Positions 11,757-22,818 of a DNA stretch of 64,000 nt are shown here, piece by piece. The stretch spans positions 62,001-126,000 of the forward strand of contig CANXME010002455.1 in NCBI GenBank assembly GCA_948144175.1, written 5' to 3'. A program made the translations under genes and the position numbers. The notes under the pieces were generated by a model. It worked only from the letters and a program-made list of their open reading frames with translations, searched no databases and was not told the DNA's origin. Every line of letters begins with the position of its first letter. Within the stretch, counting starts at the first letter, position 1. Source of the stretch: Closterium sp. NIES-65 (taxonomy: Eukaryota; Streptophyta; Zygnematophyceae; Desmidiales; Closteriaceae).

Positions 11757-12383
11757 TGATCACAAGGCGCGAGTGCCTTGGTGAAGATATCAGCAGTGTT
11801 GGCCTTAGAGGCCACGTAAGCAAGTCGCAGCTGACAACGCTGCTGTAGCTCACAAGCAAGGAAGTAGCGAAGAGCAATGTGCTTCGTTCTGTGCTCCAGT
11901 CTGTGCTCACGACACAAGGCTAGCATGGCCTTGTTGTCTACGTACAGAACTGGAGGAGAACGAGGCGGCTCTCCGAGGTCAGTCAGCAGGTAGGTGAGCC
12001 AGCGTAACTCATGTGCAGCCATGGCTGTGACGTAGATCTCAGCCTCACAGCTGGAGCTCAGAACAGAAGAAGAGCGGGTAGACCGCCACGAAACAGAATC
12101 GGAACCAAGGCTGAAGGTGTAACCCTGTGACGACCGTTGCGTAGCCAAGTCGTCAACCCAAGACGCGTCTGCGTGACCAGTGAGGACCACTAGACTCCGC
12201 CCTCCAAGCACTAGCCCCATGCCCGACGTACTGCACAAGTAGCGCAACACCCTCTTAGCTGCAGCCATGTGCTCAGGTCGGTGTCTCCCAGGAGCAACAT
12301 AGCATGCGAGAATGCTAAGAGGGTATGCAAGGTCAGGTCGTGTGCAGGTCATCAGGTACATGAGACAGCCAACAAGCTCTGAT
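11757..12383 (-). pseudogene. RT C-terminus and RNase H fragment of copia III
   Basis: About 200 residues remain: the end of RT (CTRPDLAYPLSIL), then RNase H with LTGHADASW, SSSCEAEIY, YVDNKAMLALC and FTKAL. The frame is open through this part, but no start, gag or catalytic RT core exists. It can only be a relic, or a non-autonomous RNA template. Confidence 0.85.
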
Positions 12384-12387
12384 ACCA

Positions 12388-12513
12388 TGTGAAGAGATGA
12401 ATGAATGATGAACTAGGAAATGAGTTGGGTACAAATATGAAACCCTAGAAAGCTGTACCCCATACTGTCTACCCTAGTACAGCCTAGAAAGACTATAGCA
12501 TATAAGTTTGACA
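12388..12513 (-). repeat. 5' LTR of copia III
   Basis: 126 bp between the primer binding site (ending 12387) and 12513, written on the plus strand as TGTGAAGAG...GTTTGACA. It shares ttgggtacaaat, ctgtacccc and acagcct with the family LTRs. Confidence 0.8.
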
Positions 12514-12536
12514 CGTTCACCACCAGACCATTGTTG

Positions 12537-12677
12537 TGTCAGTAGATCTGCACTGTGGATGCCTGATTGATCCTGGAGAGGGTTAGATGCGCGTTCGCCT
12601 GGGGGGTTATGGGCATACTGGCCCGCTACTGAAACAAGCCCTTTTATCCCAATGGTCTAGTGGTTGGGATTCTGACA
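12537..12677 (+). repeat. 5' LTR of TRIM copy 2
   Basis: 141 bp, nearly identical to 12771-12912, with a handful of differences such as ctggagaggg/ctaaagaggg and gcatactggc/gcgcactgac. Confidence 0.9.
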
Positions 12678-12710
12678 TGGTATCAGAGCGGTCTCGGGTT
12701 CGATTCCCGG
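12653..12710 (+). promoter_or_regulatory. tRNA-like fold with A and B boxes in TRIM copy 2
   Basis: A-box TGGTCTAGTGG (12653-12663) lies in the LTR end and B-box GGTTCGATTCC (12697-12707) in the interior. Arms: D-like GTC/GAT (12655-12657 with 12668-12670), anticodon-like TCTGA/TCAGA (12671-12675 with 12683-12687, 7-nt loop), T-like TCGGG/CCCGG (12694-12698 with 12706-12710, loop TTCGATT). Compared with copy 1 the second T-stem pair changes from T-A to C-G, a compensatory difference. The acceptor stem is not conserved. RNA polymerase III transcription is inferred, not shown. Confidence 0.6.
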
Positions 12711-12770
12711 TGTATGCACATGTAGGCCGTTGCCGTTGTGCTTAGTCCTGGGCCTCCCAGTGTGGGGGGG

Positions 12771-12912
12771 TGTCAGTAGATCTGCACTGTGGATGCCTGA
12801 TTGATCCTAAAGAGGGTTACATGCGCGTTCGCCTGGGGGGTTATGGGCGCACTGACCCGCTACTAAAAACAAGCCCTTTTATCCCAATGGTCTAGTGGTT
12901 GGGATTCTAACA
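12771..12912 (+). repeat. 3' LTR of TRIM copy 2
   Basis: 142 bp. It follows the polypurine tract at 12764-12770 and ends ctaaca, one transition from the ctgaca end of its partner. Confidence 0.9.
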
Positions 12913-13612
12913 TGTTGGCTGCAACAGAGCGTTGCTCCGCACAGTCATGTCGAGATGTTGTAGTAGTCCATGTGATGATTGTCATTACTGAAGGTGCTGA
13001 TAGTGCTTGTGTTGCCGATCACTTGAGCGATGCGCGTTCAGTTATCATATGGCGGCTTCATGAGGATTCAATCCAACCCCCCCTGCCCACCAAAACAAAA
13101 AGAAAAATAAAAATAAATCAAATCAAACGAGAAAAAGTGTATGGTCTGAGAGATTGATTATTTTTGTAAATACCTTACAAGCCCGAGTGAGAGAGCGAGC
13201 AACATTTGATTAACAATATGGAAAGGATGAAACGTGAATGAATACATTAGCGAACTTGAAGTACAAAAAAACCATAGTAACTACAACTCGTAATATTTTG
13301 GCTGCTTATACATAAGTTTCGAAACAACTCAAGCGTCTGGTATGGTCGCGGTTTACCAATCTAGGTGTATGGCTCGGAGACGTTGGCGCGAATGGTAGCG
13401 GATCTTGATCCAGTGAGGTGGTAACGTGATGAGCAACCATAAGGTGGATGAGAAGTGTTATACGTGAATGTAGGATGATGCAAAGTAAGGAGATTTAAGT
13501 GGCCAGCGTAGCGCGCTATGTACAATTTTGTTGGGCGCACTATTTTATATGATATCGACAAATCCATTCCAATTTATGGCACCAAGTAGATTGGTATTCA
13601 TATGGTATGTTT
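12913..13612. other. AT-rich non-coding interval
   Basis: About 700 bp of lower-GC sequence without repeats matching the surrounding elements and without a convincing reading frame. I see nothing functional in it. It carries the TSD copies of TRIM 2 (12913-12917) and copia IV (13608-13612), so it is older sequence into which both inserted. Confidence 0.6.
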
Positions 13613-13741
13613 TGAGAAGAAACAAGAATGAATGAACTATGAATGAAGTGGGAACAAGTACTAACACTAATTGGGTTGTACCCCCTATGGGATACCCCAC
13701 TACAGCCTACACAAAAGTATAAGCTATATAATGTTCTGACA
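13613..13741 (-). repeat. 3' LTR of copia IV
   Basis: 129 bp, TG...CA, next to the polypurine tract (plus-strand cacccccatag at 13742). Differs from the 5' LTR at three positions near its left end. Confidence 0.93.
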
Positions 13742-13943
13742 CACCCCCATAGGCAAAGTGGGGGAGAACAAGGGGTCACAAGACCAGTCAAGCAAAGCAA
13801 GCTCAGGGTGGATCTCAAAGTCACCACACAGTCCGAGCACAAGGTCAAGGCCACAAGGCCAGTTCACATGCAAGAGTACACACATATATATAAAGCTAAA
13901 CAAGCAAGAGCAGGTATATATATATGTGACAGTACCAGCAAGG

Positions 13944-16900
13944 TCAAGAGGAGAGCAAGTGAGGCAAGACATGCACAAGACCCAGCTGAGTGCAGAAGTG
14001 CTGATGATCATAAGGCGCAAGTGCCTTGGTGAAGACATCAGCAGTGTTGGCCTCAGAGGCCACGTACACAAGCCGCAACTGTCCACGCTGCTGTAGCTCA
14101 CGAGCAAGAAAGTAGCGGAGAGCAATGTGCTTTGTTCTGTGCTCCAGTCGCTGCTCTCGACACAAGGCCAGCATGGCCTTGTTTTCTACGTACAGAACTG
14201 GAGGAGAACGAGGCGGCTCTCCAAGGTCAGTCAGTAGGTAGGTGAGCCAGCGAAGCTCCTGTGCAGCCATGGCCCGGGCGTAGATCTCAGCCTCACAACT
14301 TGAGCCAAGAACAGAAGACGAGCGAGTAGCCCGCCACGAAACAGAGCCGGAACCAAGGCTGAAGGTGTAACCCTGTGACGACTGCCACGTGCCCAGTGAG
14401 GACCACTGGACTCCGCCCTCCAAGCACTAGCCCCATGCCCGACGTACTGCACAAGTAGCGCAACACCCTCTTCGCTGCAGCCATGTGCTCTGGTCGGTGT
14501 CTCCCAGGAGCAACATAGCGTGCGAGAATGCTAAGAGGGTATGCAAGGTCAGGTCGTGTGCAGGTCATCACGTACATGAGGCAGCCAACAAGCTCTGGGT
14601 ACGGGCCACTCGACTCTACGGACTCATCCGAAGGCAGAGCTGAGAGCGAGTGGCGAGTAGACAGAGGAGTGGCCTGAGGCGAGGAGTACGTGAAGCCGAA
14701 GCGCTGAAGGACCTGCTGCACCATGTGTAACTGAGTCAAGGTAATGGTGCGGCATGCTCTGTCCCGGGTGATCTGCAAGCCAAGGTAGCTGCGCAGTTCC
14801 CCCAGATAAGTGCACGTGTGTCTCTTCTGCAGCTCGGACTTCACGTAGGCGAGTCGAGCAGTGTCAGCTGTGGCAAAGACCAAGTCGTCGACATACACGA
14901 GGATGTAGAACGGCGGCAAAGAGGTGTCGGTGCGCAGAAACAGCGAGGGGTCGGCAGTAGAAGGAGCAAACCCAAGAGCCGCAAGCGTAGTCCTCAGTGT
15001 GTCGTGCCACTCACGTGGTGCCTGGCAGAGACCGTAGATTGGACGCCGGAGACTCCACTGGGTACTAGGAGGGAAAGACCCAGTGAAGCCAGGTGGGCGG
15101 CGCAGCCAGATCTCCTTGTGAGGGCTACCCTGCAAGAAAGCTGTCCTGAAGTCGAGAGAGTGCAGCTCGTAGTCACGGTGAGCAGCAACGTGCAGCAGTA
15201 CCCAAAGAGTTGTCATCTTCGGGGTGGGGGAGAAGGTCTGAAAGTAGTCAACTCCCTGCCGCTGACTGAAGCCACGAGCCACGTAACGCGCCTTGAAGAC
15301 AGGCGGAGAACCCGGTGGCCGCTTCACCCTGAAAATCCACATGCCACTGACGATGTTCGCCCCAGGGGGGGGAATAGCATCAACGTAGGTGCCTTTGGAC
15401 GTCCAGGAAGCCATCTCTGCATCCATAGCTGCCTGCCACTGAGAGGAGTAGGGACCCTCTATCGCCTCCGCGTAAGAGCGCGGAGTCGGGATGTCAAGTG
15501 CATCCGGATCTCATTCAGGGGTAAGCAGTACGGACACGAGATGAGGTGAAGCAGCTGCCACACACTGGAACTCCTCCTACTTGTCCTCAAGGACGTCCGT
15601 GCCAAGGGCACACTCACCCCCGACGGATGGAGGACACACAGAATCAGACTCAGCGACAAGACTAGCAGCATAGTCTAGGCGACAGCGAGCAGCAAAGTCG
15701 ACGAGCTCAGCAACTAGGGCAAACGCAGCAGTGGACTCGAAAGACGGGTCAGTGACGATAGTAGCAAGGAGACGCGTGACCGTAGGACTGGCAGCACGAA
15801 GAGTGTCCGACTCCGGGTCGGCAAGAGCAGGAAGAGAGAACTCAGGAGGAGAAGGCAAAGGGGCACGCAAAGGAGCAGTAGACAGACGCAGAGACATCCG
15901 GTGCGTGCCAGGGACAGGAGGAGGACGCGGACGCGAACCACGACCACTAGCGCGAGCAGGACGGACAGGCGACGTAGGGCGAAACGCAGGCTCACGACGC
16001 TCAGCAGGACCTCTAGTAGGACCAGTGTAGGGGGGTAGGCTGCAACTGGAACTTTGACGGGACAGGCTGTGGACACTCTAAGGGAGGAGGAGGACCAGTA
16101 GAAGGTGGAAGACCAAGAACCTGCTGCAGGAGTGGAACAAAGTACGGTCAAGGCCGCGTGGCAACGCCAGAAGCAGCAAGGACAGCACCAGTACCCCCAG
16201 CAAGAGCACGCGCTCCAGCAGCACCTCCAGCAGTGCCAGAACCTCTAGCAGCTCCAGGAGTGCCCGCAGCAGGACCGCCAGCAGTAGTCTCAGCTCCAAC
16301 ACCCTCAGCAGCACCAGCTCCACTCGCACCCGCAGGCCCAGCAGCTCCAGTACACCCAGTACGAGCACCTCTGGGACCCGCAACAGCAGCACCCTCAGTA
16401 GCCAAAGAACCTCCAGCACCAGCAGCACGCCTCCAGCGCTGAGCAAACCACTCGCGCAGCTCCTGTGGAGAGAGTGGCTCCCGCTGAGACGAAGCACTCG
16501 GAGAACCTCCAGGCGGAGCACCTCCCGGCTCAGCACCCCCAGGCGTAGCACCCCCAGACTCAGCACCCCCAGGCTCAGCACCCCCAAGCTCAGCACCCCC
16601 AGGCTCAGCACCCCCAGGCTCAGCACCCCCAGACTTAGCACCCCCAGGCTCAGCACCCCCAGGCGTAGTACCCCCTGGCTCAGCATCCCCAGGCTCAGCA
16701 CCCCTAGGCTCTGCACCCCGAGGCCTAGCACCCCCAGGCTCAGCACCTCCAGCAGCACCAGAGTCACCAATAACCTCGACAGGCTCGACTACGTCTACCT
16801 GGGACACACCTGAAGGGGCAGGACCCTGAGGGGGAAGGGGGTCTACCTGGGGGGGACTTGGTACAAGGAAGAGTGGGGGCGGGGGAAGGGACGGAGTGCG

Positions 16901-19831
16901 GTAGGGGAAGAGGCGGTAGTAGGGGACCAACTCGTCGAACGTGACGTCCTGGGAGGACAGAACAAGGCGAGAGGTGGGGTGGTAGAACTGCCAACCAGGC
17001 GCATCAGGGGGGAACCCCACGAAGACGCAAGGAGCAGCACGAGGGGACAGCTTGTACGCAGACAAGTCGCGGACAAACGCCCGAGATCCCCAGACCCGGA
17101 GCGCTGAAGCATCGCCAACCTTCCCTGTCCACAGCAAAGCTGGGGAGGTCTCCGGCCTGGAAACCGTGGGGTGAAGGTTGATCTGATGCGCCGCGTACCG
17201 AACCACAAACGGCCACAGAAAATGGGGGGCAGTCGCATGCATCATGGACGTACGAGCGACGTCTATGACCATGCCAATGCGGCGCTCAGCAATCCCATTT
17301 TGCTGCGGAGAGTCTGGAAGCGTGAAGGTTTGACGGATGCCTCGTGCACGACAGTAGGCTCGCAGAAGGCCAGAGGAGAACTCTCCGCCTCTGTCCGAGT
17401 GCGGACGCAGAACAGGAAAGTCTGAGCCAAAGCTCTGCCTGAGCTGGAGACGAGCTGCGCGGATCCAGTCGATCAGCACCTCAGTGACATCACCCTTGCT
17501 GCGCAAGGGGAAGACTGTGGTTTAACGCGAGTAGTCGTCAACAACGAGCAGGAAGTAGCGCTCGTGACCATGTCCACGGACGCGGGCTGGGCCCCACACG
17601 TCCAAGTGAAGCGTCTGCAACGGGGCCTCTGTCGGAGGAAACTGGGAGGAGTGAGGGGCAGCACGCTGGCGCCCCTCGACACAGGGGACACAGGTAGGGC
17701 CAGGGCCCTGAGGAAGGGGAGGGAGGGACCTGGGGAGCCCAGACACAAGAAGACGGGAGGCCATGCCTTTGAGCCAGAGCAGAGAGGGGTGACCAAGGCG
17801 GTGGTGCCAGAGGAGAGTCTCGTGAGACAGGAGACGACACGAACAGGGGGCAGACTCAGGACCAGACCTGGACGCTGCAGCAAACACCTGACCTGACGCA
17901 GCGACCCTACCAGACTCAGCAACAGGAGGAGACGCAGTGGTCAGTGTGTACAGGCTCGACCCCGGCTGACGAGTAAACGTAGCTAGGTGTCGGCCTGTGC
18001 AAGCCTCTGTGCAATGCGTCACCCGCTGACGCGCAGGAGTGAACTGGTGTACACCCGCATCCTGCAGGTCAGCACCACTCACCAGGTTCGTAGAGAACGA
18101 GGGGAGGTAGAGACCAGACAGGGTGCCAGAAGGAGCCGCAGGACACGGGAGGACTGTGGAGAAGTGAGAAAGGACAGGATCCCCAGAGGTGTCATCCAGA
18201 GACACTGCAACCAGCCGACTAAGCGGCGTGAGTGTGGTGCGGTCCCGAAAGAAGGAGCGAGACGCCCCAGAGTCAAGGGTGAAGGTGAGGGAGGCCGAAG
18301 CCGACGTAGTACCTGAGAGCGTTGACTCACTAGGACCTGATGACGCAGACACACTAGCACCTAGAGCAGCAGCGTCGCAAGCACCTAGGGCAGCCGCCTC
18401 ACCAGTACCTAGAGCAGCAGTCTCAATGCCCGGATCGGGCGGGAAACACCGGTAACAGTCACCCTCATCACTAATAGACACAGCATACATGGCAGAGAGA
18501 ATAGCATCAAAGTCAAGATCATAGATGGCAACACCCGCCCTAGACAACTCGCCCCAGCGAGGGATCTCTGAGGCCTCCGGGAACTGGTGACGCCACGCGT
18601 CCGCCAGGCGGCCAAAGCAGCGCTGAGTGGGGTGCGCTCCCCCACACTGCTCACCCGCACGGTCGCCGGTGCGCAGGATGTAGGAGCACGGACCAAAACT
18701 CCCACCCCGTTGGCGTGCAGTGTACCACTCACGGAGCTGCTGAGGGGACAGGGTCTCACGACCGCGCTGCTGCTGCTGGCGCGAGCCAACACCGGAGCCA
18801 CTCCTCTGTGAAGACCCGCGACCAGCTCCACCGCCACCCCCACTCCTCCGCCGCCTCCGCTACTGCCGCCGCCTCCGCCGCCTCCTCCACCGCCGCCACC
18901 TTCGCTCCCACCGCCACCGTCGCCGCCGCCTCCGTCTCCACTGCCGCCACCGACCCGTCCACTCCCACCTCCACTCCCACCGCCACCCCCACTCCCCCCA
19001 CCGCCGCCACCTCCACCTCCACCGCCCCCGCTCGCTCCTCCAGCGCCCTTGCCCCCCTTGCCCTTGCTAGGGCAGCATCTCCCGCTAGGGGCAGACGCCG
19101 CACCGACCGACTCAAGACCAAGGAGGTCGGCCGCAGCGGCAGAGGCAATAGAGGGCAGAAGGGGGGAGGGTGAACACCCCTCAAAGATGGGAGTGCGCGA
19201 GTCACCCCGAGAGGCTCCTACAGCGACTATGCTCTTCTCTATCGCTAGGAGGGCCTTCTCGAGGAGGTCGACAGTGAGAGTGGTGGGACAGACTGAGAGA
19301 AAGTGGTCCCTGACTACACGAAGGGAGTCAGGGAGGCGAGTGACTATGTAGTAGAGAGTGATGTACATGGGGGGGGGGTTCTTGGCGCGCAGGAAGTGCA
19401 GCGCGGTAGCAAGTGTCACAAGTGCGGAGGTGCGTAATGAGGTCAGCTACTGTGGGAAAGGTTGCAAGGTCAGGAAAGAGGTACGGTAGCATGAGGCGGC
19501 TCAGTGCAGCAGTGGCAGGGGAGGAGTAGCGCGCGACTGCAGCGTCGTACAAGGTCTGAGCACTCTTGTACTGACTAAAGTGTGCACGCTTAGAGGTAGG
19601 GAGGTGGCGACGCACAGCAAGACGTGTAGCAGCGTCGCGCGTGGCCCACTGGGAGCGAACAGTGGCGTCTGCATCAGCAGCAGGGGCAGGGGAAGCGCCA
19701 GAGGTGAGGTCAAAGAGAGAGAGGCCATTTGCCCTATCGCACAGTCAGAACAGCTGCAGGTCATCTACCCAGACCTCAAAGTCAATGGCCCGACCCTCAG
19801 CATTAAAGGCGAGGACACTAGGGGTAGCCAT
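13944..19831 (-). pseudogene. Copia IV gag-pol pseudogene
   Basis: Gag ATG at 19831 (MATPSVLAF), Gag core with stop and frameshift, glycine-rich tail (about 18830-19030), LSPQQLREW motif, zinc-like motif, protease LDSGAS (about 18265), pre-integrase zinc motif WHHRLGH, integrase DDE residues (stop inside DDYSR near 17522), GAEPG spacer (about 16500-16760), RT with YVDD (about 14886) and RNase H ending at TCA 13944. A deletion of about 37 bp near 14390 removes the ADASWADD part of RNase H and shifts the frame. Integrase and RT still have long open frames, so decay is moderate, in line with the LTR divergence. Confidence 0.92.
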
Positions 19832-19879
19832 GACCCTAGACGACTAGCAGTGCAAACAGTAGGGTGAGGGCAGTGCAGT

Positions 19880-20700
19880 GAAAGAGGCGCTGTGCTCACC
19901 AGATTGGGCAGCTCGGGCGGCCCGGAAGTAGGGCGGCTCGTCGGCTCGGCAGCTCGGCTGCTGGGCGGCTCGTCTGCTGGGCGGTTCGGCTCCTAGGTGG
20001 TTCGGCTGCTGGGCGGCTCGGCTGCTGGGCGGCTCGGCTGCTGGGCGGCTCGGCTGCTCTGTCGCTGGGCGGCTCAGTTGTGCTGCTGCAGGGCGGCACG
20101 GCGGACGGCCGCTCGGCCGGGTGAGACGGCTCGGGCGGCTCGGATGGCGGGCGGCGCTACAGTAGGTGACGGGGCCGAGAGTAAGGCGGCAGGGCCGCAG
20201 GTAGGGTGGCGGGGCCACTGATAGGGTGGCCGGGCTGTAGGTAAGGTGGCGGGGCCACAGTTAAAGTGGCGGGGCCGTAGGTAGGGCGGCGGGGCCGCAG
20301 GTAGGGTAAGGCGGCGGAACCACGGGAAGGGTGGCGGGGCCGCAGGTAAGGCGGCAGAGCCTCGGGTAGGGGCGGCTCGCGACGCCGCGAAGGGCGGCGA
20401 CGCGCCAGTACGGGCGGCGACGGGCCAGGCGGCGACGGGCCGGTACGGGCGGCGACGGGCCGGGACAGCGGCGCGGGGCCGGGACGGGCGGCGCACGGGC
20501 GTCGACGGGCCGGGACAGGCGGCTAAAGGGCGGCGCCGGGCCGCGTAGGGTGGCGACGGGCCGCTAAGGGCGGCGATGGCCGAGGAAGGGCGGCGGAAGG
20601 GAGGTCGTTAGGGGCGACGCGACGGGGCCGAAGGAGGCCTAAGCAAGGCGCGCTCCGGGCAGGAAAAAAAATGTTCGGTTTTGGTGGGCCCTAAGAACAG
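19880..20700 (-). repeat. GC-rich tandem leader of copia IV
   Basis: Units around ggtggcggggccgcaggta and ggcggctcggctgctg (plus-strand reading). It lies between the primer site and the gag ATG. A splice-donor-like CTG/GTGAGC sits at 19898-19902, 67 bp before the ATG. Confidence 0.8.
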
Positions 20701-20728
20701 TTCCCACGAGGGAACCTGCTCGATACCA

Positions 20729-20857
20729 TGAGAACAAACAAGAATGAATGAACTATGAATGAAGTGGGTACAAGTACTAACCCTAATTGGGTTGTACCCC
20801 CTATGGGATACCCCACTACAGCCTACACAAAAGTATAAGCTATATAATGTTCTGACA
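20729..20857 (-). repeat. 5' LTR of copia IV
   Basis: 129 bp. The primer site lies immediately inside at 20718-20728 (minus-strand TGGTATCGAGC), followed by a hairpin GTTCCC/GGGAAC. Confidence 0.93.
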
Positions 20858-20862
20858 TGTTT

Positions 20863-22818
20863 CATATCATGCATTATGTCGTATGACCCAATAACATATA
20901 AATGGCGTATGGTTTGCGTACTATTATACATCAGGCCCTACGATATCATGAATTTTCCCCTGAAATTCCTGATTTTCAGCCTAGTTTTGTGTACATACAC
21001 TGAATTTTCAGTGTTGAGATTTTTGTGACACTGATTTTTTCAGCCTTTACTTCATAGCTAACACTGATGTTTCAGACTTTTATCGAAGTGTACGCTGAAT
21101 GCACATTCCGAATCCTTCCCGTAAAACACCCGAGACAATAAGTCAACCAACATTTCCACATAATAAAATCTTGTGTAAAAAATACTGATCGTTGACTCGA
21201 TGAACTGGCTTAGTGGTTAGCGAAGTAGATACCGAATGGTAAGGGTGCTTGAATCCCTCTACTACCATGTTTGTTAAGGCTACCCTCTTGCTCAATTGCA
21301 TGATGTGATTCAAAATTCAGGCTTTTGTTTTCCGAAACCCTGAAAATTCAGGCCTTTTTTTGAAGGAACCCTGAAATTCAGGCTTTTTTTCACAGGGACT
21401 CTGATGCATCAGCGTCCCAAAAAGTGAATCTGAGGGCCTGTTATACATGTGCTGCAATAACCCTTATTGGCTGGGGTCGAAAAGCCAATTTTGCTATCAG
21501 ATTACCAATTATGCCACGTCTTTGGTTGTGTCGCTTCATAACAGCTTATTTGTATATTAACATAGCAGCGCTGGATTTGAAAATCACGTGGAGGAGTAAG
21601 TATGGGTGTGCAGGACCTTGGAGTGAATCAAAACATACCTTGTTTCGAGACCTTATCACAAGCGTAAGCACTTGCAACAGTGCTTGGGTTTTCTAGGCTG
21701 GTGGAAGTAACCGAACCCTAGAAAGATGGCAAGCAAATGCATAATGGGCGACAAATGTCAAAAAGTACACAATGGTTTAGGAAGGAAACCGCGCTATCAG
21801 ATATGTCTGAGTGCGGCAAATTCTGCTTATACGCAGCGTGCTAGCATCGTTATGGACACTTTTGTGTTCTACAAACCGTTTCATAATACAGCCTAAGCCA
21901 ATGTAGCGTGAAACAAGGTGTATTGTCTACATCTAGACAACCTGCACGATAAACAGTCTCTTTTTGTTTTGTTCGGGTTGTGGTGGCATGTCGTGTCTCT
22001 CTTTTCTCCACGCAACACTTCAACGCGGCACTGGCTTTGGGGGATTGGATTTGCCCTTCTGGTCTGGCTGGGGGAGAGCACATTGCTGCTTCTGGGTGAG
22101 GGCGATAGGGTGGAGGTTGATGATTTCGCGGTGAGACAAGGGCAGGTCAGGAGGGCCCGGACCGGAGCGACACCTAGCCAGATTGTCGAGCCTCCTGAAC
22201 CAATTCTCCTTCGAAGCGTCAAGGGACACGGTCAAATATGCGTGACTCTCTCCTTCATCCTCCCTCGATCCGACCGAAACTCTGTGCTCCATCCTTTCTG
22301 AATGGAGCGCGTTCAAGCGCACTTTGCAACAATCAGCGGGTCGTATTGTTCTAGCTCGGATCAATTATATGTAACCTGACGAGCGCAGTGTGCCTGATTA
22401 CCATTTCACGAATTATTATACGAACCAAAAATCGCAAACCACGGAAATACGCTGAGATTGCTACCAGGTGTTGGATCGACACATGTTTCGCAAATACGTA
22501 AACATCGAGTATGAATTTTAATGAGTCGATTCCAGGGTTCTCAGTGCGTTCCTCTTTCATCCTTGCGTGCACGCCCTTCCGTTACTTCCCATTTTCCCTC
22601 GGTCGTCCCTCAACCAGCTTTTCTGCCAATTCTCTAACATCACTCTCCACCCTGTGTCAGGAGTTGTCAGGAATGATATCATGCAACCAGCAATTTTTTT
22701 TCTCGCCTGTCTGTGTTTCATACAGCATTAGAACAAGTGGCACCGTTTTAGCAGATCTCCTATTTGACCACCGTTTTAGTATAAGTGACTAAAGAAATTC
22801 TTTCCGCGCGCTACCAAC
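20863..22818. other. Host intergenic region upstream of the glycosyltransferase-like gene
   Basis: AT-rich sequence without a convincing gene. At about 20985-21075 and 21310-21405 it holds short imperfect repeats (tttcagtgttgag-like; ccctgaaattcaggcttttt-like, three times). Around 22000-22300 there are overlapping short frames on both strands without domains. The last few hundred bases should contain the promoter and 5' UTR of the downstream gene; I cannot identify a clear TATA box. Confidence 0.55.
21205..21272 (+). other. Possible tRNA-derived SINE head
   Basis: A-box-like tggcttagtggttagcg at 21212 and a weak B-box-like tgcttgaatcc about 40 bp on resemble a degenerate tRNA-derived promoter, followed by actacca. 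No tail or target duplication could be seen. Low confidence. Confidence 0.25.

Larger units (their letters stand above)
11757..12513 (-). mobile_element. Copia III, deleted derivative (5' LTR and PBS fused to RT end)
   Basis: On the minus strand the 5' LTR (12388-12513) and primer binding site TGGTATCAGAGC (12376-12387) run straight into the RT C-terminal sequence ELVGCLMYLMT, then RNase H, ending in the integration-tail motif NTADIFTKAL at about 11790. Leader, gag, protease, integrase and most of RT are missing. The joint lies in CAGAGC, shared by the primer site and by the RT text of intact copies. It is cut on the left by the junction with copia II. Confidence 0.85.
12537..12912 (+). mobile_element. 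TRIM copy 2, intact 376-bp miniature LTR element
   Basis: 5' LTR 12537-12677, interior 12678-12770 (93 bp), 3' LTR 12771-12912. The flanks are a perfect 5-bp target duplication TGTTG (12532-12536 and 12913-12917). LTRs start TGTCAG and end CTGACA/CTAACA. The interior opens with the 12-nt initiator-Met-type primer site TGGTATCAGAGC and ends with a polypurine tract of seven G. There is no coding capacity, so mobilisation must be in trans. This is one of the shortest arrangements that still holds all LTR-retrotransposon signals. Confidence 0.9.
13613..20857 (-). mobile_element. Copia IV, full-length but decayed
   Basis: 7245-bp element with 129-bp LTRs at 13613-13741 (3') and 20729-20857 (5') and a perfect 5-bp target duplication TGTTT (13608-13612 and 20858-20862). 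I count three differences between the LTRs. The primer site is TGGTATCGAGC (one base shorter than the 12-nt form), the leader is GC-rich, gag-pol is broken, and the 3' UTR has the AU-rich inverted repeat. It shows the complete architecture of the main copia family here. Confidence 0.95.

Noticed and set aside
12640..12720. A functional tRNA gene in TRIM copy 2
   Set aside because: A and B boxes and three arms can be drawn but the acceptor stem does not pair and loop position 33 is not T, so it is tRNA-like only.
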